This document shows, piece by piece, positions 1 through 6,268 of a stretch of 22,862 bases of DNA. Every line of letters starts with the position of its first letter. Positions within the stretch are counted from its first letter, which is position 1. The stretch is taken from the IMG/VR virus record IMGVR_UViG_3300013094_003941, positions 1-22,862 of that record; one strand, given 5' to 3'. The DNA is from a virus. Below the pieces are notes generated by a model. The model was not told where the DNA came from, did not search any database, and worked only from the letters and a program-made list of their open reading frames with translations. The position numbers and the translations under genes are program-made.

Positions 1-769
1 CGATACCGTTCATGTTCTTGAGATCTTGCTCAAGTTCAACGGACCAACGAGCTGCTAAACGACGTGTACCAGCTTCAACAGCGGTCTTTTCGAAAGCAAC
101 AACCATCTGAGGGATGTTTGAGCTTAATTCAAAGTTAGCTAAAAGATTAGCAACACCTTGATCGTAACCTACCATTGAGAAAGCTTCTGAACCACCAGCT
201 GTAGCACCACCGGATAACCAGGAAGCTGATGTACCAGTGAAAGCGGTGTTTAAGTAGTTCCAACCAGCTTCAGTACCATCTGAAGTGTTTGTCCAGCCTT
301 GCTGGCTGTTTGAAGCTGAACCGTAGCCGTTATCAACAGCTGTAGATCCGAGTGGATCTGACTCATAACGATAACGTAAAGCGAATGCGAGACCGACTGG
401 ACCGCTCATAGGTTGAACACCAACGATTTCGTTTGTGATCAATTCTGGGAAAGTACGACGGATCATCGGAATGAGGATCTTTGGTAAACGAGCATCACCA
501 GTAGCATAGAAGTCACTGGATGGCTTACCACCGAAGCCCATTGAACCTGCATTACCGAAGGAACCCCCAGCACCAGCAGTGTTAGTTGCTTCATTTAAGC
601 ACCACTGTTCTTGATTTTCAAGAAGAATAGCAGTGTTTAACTTTGTGTGGTCGTCCTTAATAGCAGGAGTTGCTTCATCAGCATGCTCGAGCAACGGAGC
701 CCACTTCTTGAGAAGGCTTGCTGCACGATCTTGGTTGATGTAAGATTGTGAAGGTTTAATTGATTTCAT
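1..769 (-). CDS. 23: Major capsid protein gp23, N-terminal part (runs off the left edge)
   Basis: This gene encodes the T4-type major capsid protein that forms the hexamers of the prohead shell. Reading down from the ATG at 769 gives 256 codons without a stop, starting MKSIKPSQSYINQD; the C-terminal part lies outside the window. Two segments are typical of the gp23 family: a region around residues 97-125 (ARLPKILIPMIRRTFPEL, then NEIVGVQPMSGPVGL) and a start resembling the cleaved N-terminal delta piece. In T4 the gp21 protease removes that piece, and gp21 is encoded just upstream. The gene is last in the run gp21, gp67-like, gp22, gp23, as in T4. No Shine-Dalgarno sequence is visible in the A/T-rich leader. 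I am very sure of the family, but the cleavage site cannot be placed from sequence alone. Confidence 0.95.
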   Translation of the reverse strand, partial: MKSIKPSQSYINQDRAASLLKKWAPLLEHADEATPAIKDDHTKLNTAILLENQEQWCLNEATNTAGAGGSFGNAGSMGFGGKPSSDFYATGDARLPKILIPMIRRTFPELITNEIVGVQPMSGPVGLAFALRYRYESDPLGSTAVDNGYGSASNSQQGWTNTSDGTEAGWNYLNTAFTGTSASWLSGGATAGGSEAFSMVGYDQGVANLLANFELSSNIPQMVVAFEKTAVEAGTRRLAARWSVELEQDLKNMNGI

Positions 770-835
770 AACTTATAATTTTTTTGTAAACTGACAATAC
801 CTCAAGTTCATTAACAGAACTTCAACGTGTAGATA

Positions 836-843
836 TACTTATA
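836..843 (-). promoter_or_regulatory. Candidate T4-type late promoter for gp23
   Basis: On the minus strand the box reads TATAAGTA, one mismatch from the T4 late consensus TATAAATA. It lies about 67 nt upstream of the gp23 start and directly after the terminator that follows gp22. This would let gp23 be transcribed separately and strongly. The match is imperfect and the region is AT-rich, so confidence is moderate. Confidence 0.4.
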
Positions 844-868
844 AAAAAAGCCCCCATTTCTGGGGGCT
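843..868 (-). terminator. Intrinsic terminator between gp22 and gp23
   Basis: The minus strand reads AGCCCCC-AGAAAT-GGGGGCT followed by TTTTT. This is a 7-bp stem that is nearly all G:C, a 6-nt loop and a U-tract, in an otherwise AT-rich region. It sits about 27 bases after the gp22 stop codon. The T-tract overlaps the candidate late promoter of gp23, so termination of the upstream transcript and restart for the capsid gene are packed into about 30 bases. Confidence 0.85.
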
Positions 869-894
869 CTTAATAAAAAAATCTGATTTATTTA

Positions 895-1845
895 TTAATA
901 AGGTTTCTTAGTGAATTCGGAAACATATGCTTTTGCAACATAACTAGAACCTTCATCTGCATCAGCTGAAGAATAAGACTTTGATTCTTGAATTACTTCT
1001 TTTGGTGCTATATGATCTACACCTTCAGATAATACTGTTGCGGATTCTTTAAGAGTTTCTACTTCATCAGCTTCCTTCTTGTCAAACATTTCGGAAACAT
1101 AAGTGAAGTTTTCTTTAATGGATTGTAGATTCTTTTCAGAAAGTACTCTTAGCATATATGTCTTCTTAGCTACTGGAAAGTTTTCAAGTTTCTTTTCTAA
1201 GAATAATTGCTTTTCAGTGTTTTGAGCTTTTTCATTAACAAGTTGTAATTGTTTTTGAAGTTGAGCTACTTGTTCTTTTGCTTCATCGATTTGTTTCTTA
1301 CCATCTACTAAAGCTTCTTTAATGTTTTCGTTTACGAATTCATCACTAAGGCTTACTAAACGTTTAATTTCGTTTACAATCTTACGAGAACGTGCATTCT
1401 CTGTAGCTTCTTGAATTTGCTGTGCAGGAATTGCTTTGTCAATATAAAGCTCAATGTAATTAGAAATTTGTTCTACAAGGGTAGTCTTAAATTGTTCAGC
1501 TTCAGTACTGATAGCTTTTTCATATAGACCAACAATTTCTTTTAGCTTCTTAGTGTTGCTTTCATCAAGAACATTAAGGGCGTGCTTGAACTTAGCAGCA
1601 TGTACTTCGTCAATACGTAGAACAATCTTATCAAGCTTTTGTGAATGATCAGCATCAATAGCTTCTAGAACCTTCTGAAGCTTATCAGCATACTCTTCAT
1701 CTTGTTTTACAAGAGCTGCTTCAACGGCCAGCTGAGCTTTTTCTTCAGCTTTCTTTTCAACAGCTTCGGCAATTGCTTTGAGGGTATCTTCTGTTAAGAT
1801 GTCCTTTGTAGCTTCTTTTAAAAGGTTAGTAATGTCTTGACTCAT
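895..1845 (-). CDS. 22: Prohead core scaffolding protein gp22
   Basis: This is the likely T4 gp22-type scaffold, which forms the inner core on which the gp23 shell assembles and is then degraded by gp21. The 316-aa product is highly charged and almost wholly helical, with long heptad-like runs of Glu, Lys, Ala, Leu and Gln across residues 25-220, as expected of a coiled-coil scaffold. T4 gp22 is about 270 aa, so this one is somewhat longer. The C-terminal 100 residues include a segment around 220-250 (NFPVAKKTYMLRVLSEK) typical of gp22 proteins. Position supports the call: it lies between the protease/core-protein pair and the capsid gene, and a terminator follows it. A perfect late promoter box ends only 8 nt before its ATG. 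Confidence 0.88.
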   Translation of the reverse strand: MSQDITNLLKEATKDILTEDTLKAIAEAVEKKAEEKAQLAVEAALVKQDEEYADKLQKVLEAIDADHSQKLDKIVLRIDEVHAAKFKHALNVLDESNTKKLKEIVGLYEKAISTEAEQFKTTLVEQISNYIELYIDKAIPAQQIQEATENARSRKIVNEIKRLVSLSDEFVNENIKEALVDGKKQIDEAKEQVAQLQKQLQLVNEKAQNTEKQLFLEKKLENFPVAKKTYMLRVLSEKNLQSIKENFTYVSEMFDKKEADEVETLKESATVLSEGVDHIAPKEVIQESKSYSSADADEGSSYVAKAYVSEFTKKPY

Positions 1846-1852
1846 ATTATTA

Positions 1853-1860
1853 TATTTATA
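1853..1860 (-). promoter_or_regulatory. T4-type late promoter (TATAAATA) of gp22
   Basis: The minus strand carries an exact TATAAATA, the T4 late promoter -10 element used by gp55-programmed RNA polymerase. It ends 8 nt before the gp22 ATG at 1845. With the usual spacing the transcript would begin within a few bases of the start codon, giving an almost leaderless mRNA. The same layout occurs before gp21, gp20 and the collagen-like fibre gene, which argues against chance. Confidence 0.7.
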
Positions 1861-1901
1861 CTATTTGAGGTTAAAATTAAGGGATTAAAATCCAAAAGTT
1901 G

Positions 1902-2051
1902 TTATTTTTTTCTAGCAAGCTTTTGGTCTACTTGCTTGATACGTTGTAATAGTTTCTCATTAACTACTGCAGCCAAAGCTTTATCAGCGGCTTTATAGTT
2001 ATTATTAGCAACACTGCTAATGAAGTCAGCTACATTTTTCTTGTTATTCAT
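1902..2051 (-). CDS. Small prohead core protein, gp67-like (49 aa)
   Basis: A 49-codon reading frame starts at the ATG at 2051, one base after the gp21 stop codon, and ends in TAA at 1902-1904. The product begins MNNKKNVADFISSVANNN and ends LARKK. It is small, helical and basic at the end. The pattern of a short helix, an Ala-rich stretch (YKAADKALAAVVNEKL) and a repeated hydrophobic spacing resembles the N-terminal half of T4 gp67-type prohead core proteins, but the acidic tail of T4 gp67 is missing. In T4 gene 67 lies between 20 and 21; here the gene lies between 21 and 22. Tight spacing implies translational coupling to gp21. I am fairly sure it is a real gene; the gp67 relationship is inferred from size, context and pattern. 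Confidence 0.65.
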   Translation of the reverse strand: MNNKKNVADFISSVANNNYKAADKALAAVVNEKLLQRIKQVDQKLARKK

Positions 2052-2052
2052 G

Positions 2053-2712
2053 TTATTTAATTCCGTTAATAAATTTTATAATTTGCTCTCTTAGATAAAG
2101 ATCCTTATCTTTGCGTGGCAAACTAGCTACTTTACTGCCAAATTCATCATATAGTTCTTCAAATGTGCCATTTTTGTTTAAAACGAATGATTTGGACTCT
2201 AAAATACCATCAACAAATGCGCCTGGAGCAGAAGGATCAGCTACTGCGTCAATTGTAATAAGTTTCATGTTCTCTACGTAATTGACACCATCTTTATTGT
2301 TTAATGTGCCAAGAGCTCTGGAAGACATACCAAAGTGGAACCCGTCTAATATTAGACTTTTCATTACTTGTCCCATTGGGGTGTTAAGAACTTTACTTTT
2401 ACCAATTACTTTATTACCATCCATTCTTAATTCTGTAATAAGATGGCAAGCACGCTCACTGTTAACAGTAGCACTTTGTGGGTGCTCTAATTCCCCAAGC
2501 GCTCTGTTCTTTGTAACAAATTCTTCATTGTAGCGCTTTACTTCCTTTTCCATTTCTTCCCGGCTATAGATACGGTTGTTGCGATTTTTTTCTTCAGCAA
2601 CCATGTATACACCAGTAACATAAAGACTGGAAGGTTTGTCTTTACTGCCCTCTTCAATAAGGTAATCAAGACCTTCTGTAATTGGGGCTTGGGTTATAAG
2701 TTTAAGAAGCAT
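2053..2712 (-). CDS. 21: Prohead core protease gp21
   Basis: This is the serine-type maturation protease of T4-like heads (family S77), which processes scaffold and capsid proteins inside the prohead. The 219-aa product matches T4 gp21 in length (212 aa) and pattern. A conserved start of the fold lies at residues 34-50 (GVYMVAEEKNRNNRIYS). Next comes ALGELEHP with the probable catalytic His77, then GMSSRALG with the probable nucleophile Ser130 or Ser131. DAVADPSAPGAFV lies at about 155-167. Its stop is followed after one base by the small core gene. A late promoter box CATAAATA lies 12 nt before its ATG. Upstream, the divergent glycosyltransferase cassette starts only 63 bases away, where T4 would have genes 67/68 and 20. 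Confidence 0.93.
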   Translation of the reverse strand: MLLKLITQAPITEGLDYLIEEGSKDKPSSLYVTGVYMVAEEKNRNNRIYSREEMEKEVKRYNEEFVTKNRALGELEHPQSATVNSERACHLITELRMDGNKVIGKSKVLNTPMGQVMKSLILDGFHFGMSSRALGTLNNKDGVNYVENMKLITIDAVADPSAPGAFVDGILESKSFVLNKNGTFEELYDEFGSKVASLPRKDKDLYLREQIIKFINGIK

Positions 2713-2724
2713 ACTTTATTATAT

Positions 2725-2732
2725 TATTTATG
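2725..2732 (-). promoter_or_regulatory. T4-type late promoter (CATAAATA) of gp21
   Basis: The minus strand reads CATAAATA, one mismatch from the T4 late consensus, with 12 nt between the box and the gp21 ATG. It lies in the 63-base divergent gap shared with the plus-strand glycosyltransferase cassette. Confidence 0.6.
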
Positions 2733-2775
2733 CCAGCTCTTGCATTTTCCCAGGTTTTTTATAATATAAAACATT

Positions 2776-3837
2776 GTGAATATAAAGTATAGCATAATAA
2801 TACCGACTTATAACCATCTTGAGGATTTTCTTAAGCCGTGTTTACAAAGTATTATTAAGTATACGGATTTAAATATAACGGAAGTAATAGTAGTAGCTAA
2901 TGGCTGTATTGATAATACAAAAGAGTACGTTGAATCACTTACAGCTACGTACCCTAATATTAAACTTATTGAAGAAAAAGATGGTATTGGATATACGAAA
3001 GCTACTAATTTAGGGTTAAAAGTAGCAGTAGGGGAATATATTATACCTCTTAATAATGATACTGTTATTCTAGACTCTCCTGTAAATGCATGGTTAGATA
3101 TATTAGAGGAACCTTTCAAAAGAGATCCTCAAATGGGGGTAACCGGCCCGTTAAGACTAGATGATAAAATTACTCAATCTCAGTTTATAGTATTCTTTTG
3201 TGCAATGATTGCACGAAAAACTTTTTTACAAGTCGGTCTTTTAGATGAAATATTTTCACCTGGAAGCGGGGAGGATATTGACTTCTGTATTAAAGCACAA
3301 AGATTAGGCTATAAAATCGAAATTGTACCAAATAACACATTAACTAAAAAAGATGCTAAAATTTATGCTGGTAGTTTCCCAATTTACCATTATGCTGAAG
3401 GTACTTTCGAAAATGTAGAAAATTATAGTAATATAACTTTTAAGCGAAACAGTTTAATTAACCTAAAACGACATAACAAAAATATTAAATTACATTTAAC
3501 TCCAGATAATAGTAGTGCATTACCGTTTCATATAAGAGTTCACGATACAAGCAAATATAGTGATGTATTATCTGCATGGAATAAATTAGATTTTGAAAAT
3601 GGAACTGTTGAAGAAATAGCGCTTGTAGATACTATAGCTCAAATACCTGCTAATAATTTAACTGATTATATTAAGGAATGGTATAGAGTTTTAAAGAAAA
3701 ACGGTAAGTTAATAATGTTAATGCCTGAACCAATACATCAAGTTATAATAGACTTAGTTACTAAAAATGGTTTTAGTAGTACTAGTATACAATGGGCTGA
3801 TAATAATAGAATCTTTTTTTTAGCAAATAAAGTATGA
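2776..3837 (+). CDS. Family-2 glycosyltransferase with a C-terminal methyltransferase-like domain
   Basis: Residues 4-230 form a GT-A (GT2) domain that would move a sugar from a nucleotide-sugar. The start YSIIIPTYNH, the metal-binding NND at 93-95 (in place of DxD), and GEDIDF at 165-170 with a later HY are all in place. Residues 237-353 look like a small class I methyltransferase: KLHL, then a VDEI-type strand (VEEIALVDTIAQI) and EWYRVLKKNGKLIMLMP at 301-317. However, the glycine-rich SAM motif normally seen as KLHLGCG reads KLHLTPD, so SAM binding is doubtful. The start codon is GTG with no Shine-Dalgarno sequence. The stop overlaps the next gene's start by 4 nt (ATGATAA), so the genes are coupled. 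The first domain is secure, the second is a pattern match. Substrate unknown. Confidence 0.85.
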   Translation: MNIKYSIIIPTYNHLEDFLKPCLQSIIKYTDLNITEVIVVANGCIDNTKEYVESLTATYPNIKLIEEKDGIGYTKATNLGLKVAVGEYIIPLNNDTVILDSPVNAWLDILEEPFKRDPQMGVTGPLRLDDKITQSQFIVFFCAMIARKTFLQVGLLDEIFSPGSGEDIDFCIKAQRLGYKIEIVPNNTLTKKDAKIYAGSFPIYHYAEGTFENVENYSNITFKRNSLINLKRHNKNIKLHLTPDNSSALPFHIRVHDTSKYSDVLSAWNKLDFENGTVEEIALVDTIAQIPANNLTDYIKEWYRVLKKNGKLIMLMPEPIHQVIIDLVTKNGFSSTSIQWADNNRIFFLANKV

Positions 3838-4880
3838 TAACAGAAAATGTAACAGCTACTCTATCCACTAAGAATAGGTTTCATACTACTTTACCGTTAG
3901 TATTGACTTCTCTAGCCAATCAAACTCTCAAGCCAAGTAGGGTTATAATATATGACGATAATGACACGTTAGAAGATTTAAGAGAGAATGAGATTTATAA
4001 AAATTTATTTCTTCTACTTAATAAAGCCGGTATTAACTGGGAAATTACTGTAGGGGAAAGAAGGGGTCAAATATTTAACCACCAGCGCGCATTACAAGAC
4101 GCTAAGACAGAGTGGATTTGGCGTTTAGATGATGATAATATAATGGAACCTAATACTCTACAGGACTTGTATAATAGAGCTACAAGCGATGATAAAATAG
4201 GTGCTGTAGGTCCTTTAATATTAGATCCTAAAAACGACATTAAGCACCCTCTTGCTTCTAATAAAATAGAAGATATTTTTTTAGGGCTTAATATACAGTG
4301 GCGGGACACTAATATAGCAAGTGTAATAGAAGTAGATCACTTACAGGGTAGTACGTTTTTATTTCGTAAAGCTGCTGCTGAGCACGGCTACGATTTAAAG
4401 CTTTCTAAAGTAGGTCACAGAGAAGAAACTATTTTTACGTATGAAATGAAACGTAAAGGTTGGAAATTACTTGTTGATACTAGTATTAAGACTTGGCATA
4501 TGCGTTACGGGGCTGGTGGTATTAGAAGTCATACTAACGCTGAGTTGTTTAAACAGGATGAAGATATTTTTCTAGAATATTTTAAAAAATGGAAAGTAAC
4601 ACCTACAAAGGTTAAAGTAATACCTCTAGATTCAGGTATTGGAGATCATTACGCTTTTAGAGGAGCTTTACCTGATATAAAAAAGAAATATAAAGGCTAT
4701 AAGCTTGTTCTAGGGGCTTGTTACCCTGAAGTGTTTATAGATGAAACAGATGTACAAGTAATAAGCTTAGCTGAATGTAGCGGGTTAGTTAATGTAGGAG
4801 AGTACAATATATATGCCTGGATGGATGCACAGAACTGGAAAAAAACTTTAACTGAAGCTTATAGAGAGGCTTACGCTTAA
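3834..4880 (+). CDS. Family-2 glycosyltransferase fused to the N-terminal half of a GT9/heptosyltransferase-like fold
   Basis: Residues 5-250 form a GT2 domain. ATLSTKNR starts the nucleotide-binding strand, RLDDDNIM at 97-104 carries the metal-binding acidic cluster, GHREET at 194-199 is the acceptor-side motif, and WHMRYG at 221-226 supplies the usual late His. From about residue 258 a new unit begins (KVKVIPLDSGIGDHYAFRGALP). It resembles the first strand and glycine loop of GT9 ADP-heptose-type transferases, where GIGD precedes the first helix. The unit stops at 348 without the second Rossmann half, which appears to be encoded by the next gene in another frame four bases later. Target glycan unknown. 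Possible roles are decorating virion proteins or modifying host surface sugars. Confidence 0.85.
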   Translation: MITENVTATLSTKNRFHTTLPLVLTSLANQTLKPSRVIIYDDNDTLEDLRENEIYKNLFLLLNKAGINWEITVGERRGQIFNHQRALQDAKTEWIWRLDDDNIMEPNTLQDLYNRATSDDKIGAVGPLILDPKNDIKHPLASNKIEDIFLGLNIQWRDTNIASVIEVDHLQGSTFLFRKAAAEHGYDLKLSKVGHREETIFTYEMKRKGWKLLVDTSIKTWHMRYGAGGIRSHTNAELFKQDEDIFLEYFKKWKVTPTKVKVIPLDSGIGDHYAFRGALPDIKKKYKGYKLVLGACYPEVFIDETDVQVISLAECSGLVNVGEYNIYAWMDAQNWKKTLTEAYREAYA

Positions 4881-4884
4881 TAAT

Positions 4885-5349
4885 ATGTCAAGAGTAATAA
4901 TAAGTCCATTTGCACAAGCACTACGCAACGGTAATGAAAACCCTAAAAACTTTCCATACTGGAAAGAGTTAGTTGCATTAATGGTTGCAAACAACATTGA
5001 AGTTGTTCAAATAGGCTCTACTAAAGATAAACCTATAGAGGGTGTAACTGATTTTAAACAAAACTTAAAATTACTTGAAATTAGAGATTTAATTAAAGAA
5101 AGTGGTACTTGGATTTCTGTAGATAGCTTTTTGCAACATATGTGTGCCTATTATAAACTACAGAGAGGTATTGTTATATTTGCACAATCGGACCCTAAGA
5201 TTTTTGGATATACTCGTAACATTAATATGTTAAAGAGTAGGTCATATTTGAGAGAAAAGCAATACTGGTTGTGGGAGCAATGTGATTATAAAAAAGAAGC
5301 GTTTGTTACTGCTCAAGAAGTATTGGATACATTACTAAAATTATTGTAG
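4885..5349 (+). CDS. GT9/heptosyltransferase-like C-terminal half
   Basis: The 154-aa product begins MSRVIISPFAQALRNG and looks like the nucleotide-sugar-binding half of a GT9-type (GT-B) glycosyltransferase. It has a first strand with a conserved SPF, then NFPYWKELVALM, VVQIGSTKD at about 41-49, LLEIRDLIKESGTWISVDS at about 64-82, the following HMCAYY, and the QSDPKIFG turn. GT9 enzymes normally carry both halves in one chain of 300 or more residues. Here the first half seems to be the C-terminal part of the preceding protein, ending four bases before this ATG and in a different frame. The two proteins may assemble into one active site, or a frameshift may have split an ancestral gene. No Shine-Dalgarno sequence is visible. 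Confidence 0.65.
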   Translation: MSRVIISPFAQALRNGNENPKNFPYWKELVALMVANNIEVVQIGSTKDKPIEGVTDFKQNLKLLEIRDLIKESGTWISVDSFLQHMCAYYKLQRGIVIFAQSDPKIFGYTRNINMLKSRSYLREKQYWLWEQCDYKKEAFVTAQEVLDTLLKLL

Positions 5350-5370
5350 TTAATGTAAGTATTAGGGTAT

Positions 5371-6255
5371 ATGGCGAACCCTAATAGTACAGTTGGTCCA
5401 GCAGCTTTCCTTTCTACAAATCTTAATAGTAGGATTCAAAGTTATGATATGCTTGCTGAGCGTATCTTTTTTCAATTAGGTGCACCTGTAATTAATCTTG
5501 AAATAGCTTGTGTAGCTTCTTATGATGCTATTGCTTATGCTATTGAAATGTATACAAAGTTTACTCCTGGTACTGAAGAGTTGATTGTATTTGATAGTAA
5601 CCTTTATACGTTTGGACAAGGTATTAAGATGGATACTCTTATTAATAATACCTTGAATCCTGAGGTATCTGCTTTAAGTTCTACATTTCAATCAGGTTTT
5701 GATGTAGATATGAATGATTATAGAAAAGTAATTGATGTTACTTCATTTTCAGTTGGTACTAATAACGGTGTTAATACTCTGTTTACTATTGAACAATCAA
5801 TGGCCCAACAAATGCACTTTGCGTATTCTTTAGGTAGTAAAGCCTTTGACGTTATTTCATGGCACATTTTAAAAGATTGGTTAAAGACCAGAGAAAAGGT
5901 ATTTGCACAGCAACCTTATTTTAGATTTGACCCTCGTACACAGGTTTTACGTATATTACCTGATCCTGCACAAACAGGTAAAGATAGGTATTGGGCTACT
6001 GTAGCTTGTAGAATGGAACGTCCGATAAAAGATTTAGTTAAAGAGCGTTGGGTAATGGAGTATGCAAAAGCTTTAATAAAAATTAATATAGCTAATACTC
6101 GTGGTAAATTTGGAGGTACTCAGTTGTTTGGTAGTGGTACCTTACAATACGAGACTTTAATGTCTCAAGGTGTTTCGGAAAAAGAAAAGTTAGAAGACCA
6201 ATTACTGAACAATAAGCAGGAAGATCAAGAACCTGCAATGTTCTTCATGGGTTAA
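5371..6255 (+). CDS. Probable neck / head-tail connector structural protein (gp13-like)
   Basis: A 294-aa protein without signal peptide or membrane segment. The N-terminal part (LAERIFFQLGAPVINLEIA, then AIAYAIEMYTKFTPGTEEL at residues 51-70) has the layout of phage connector/neck proteins: a 'rLGaPvinlEi' strand and a helix with an aromatic-acid pattern. Later come DWLKTREKVFAQQPYF and FDPRTQVLRILPDP, then a helix KERWVMEYAKALIKINIA and a conserved GKFGGTQLFGSGTLQ, shared with neck proteins of T4-like marine phages as far as I recall. The C-terminus (KEKLEDQLLNNKQ) is charged. It is last in the plus-strand cassette and ends 13 bases before the convergent portal gene, consistent with a role at the portal-neck junction. 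The exact T4 counterpart (gp13 or gp14) is uncertain. Confidence 0.55.
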   Translation: MANPNSTVGPAAFLSTNLNSRIQSYDMLAERIFFQLGAPVINLEIACVASYDAIAYAIEMYTKFTPGTEELIVFDSNLYTFGQGIKMDTLINNTLNPEVSALSSTFQSGFDVDMNDYRKVIDVTSFSVGTNNGVNTLFTIEQSMAQQMHFAYSLGSKAFDVISWHILKDWLKTREKVFAQQPYFRFDPRTQVLRILPDPAQTGKDRYWATVACRMERPIKDLVKERWVMEYAKALIKINIANTRGKFGGTQLFGSGTLQYETLMSQGVSEKEKLEDQLLNNKQEDQEPAMFFMG

Positions 6256-6268
6256 TTTATGAACTTAT

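Noticed and set aside
2282-2533. A plus-strand 83-aa frame inside gp21
   Set aside because: Antisense shadow of the conserved protease gene, without independent support.
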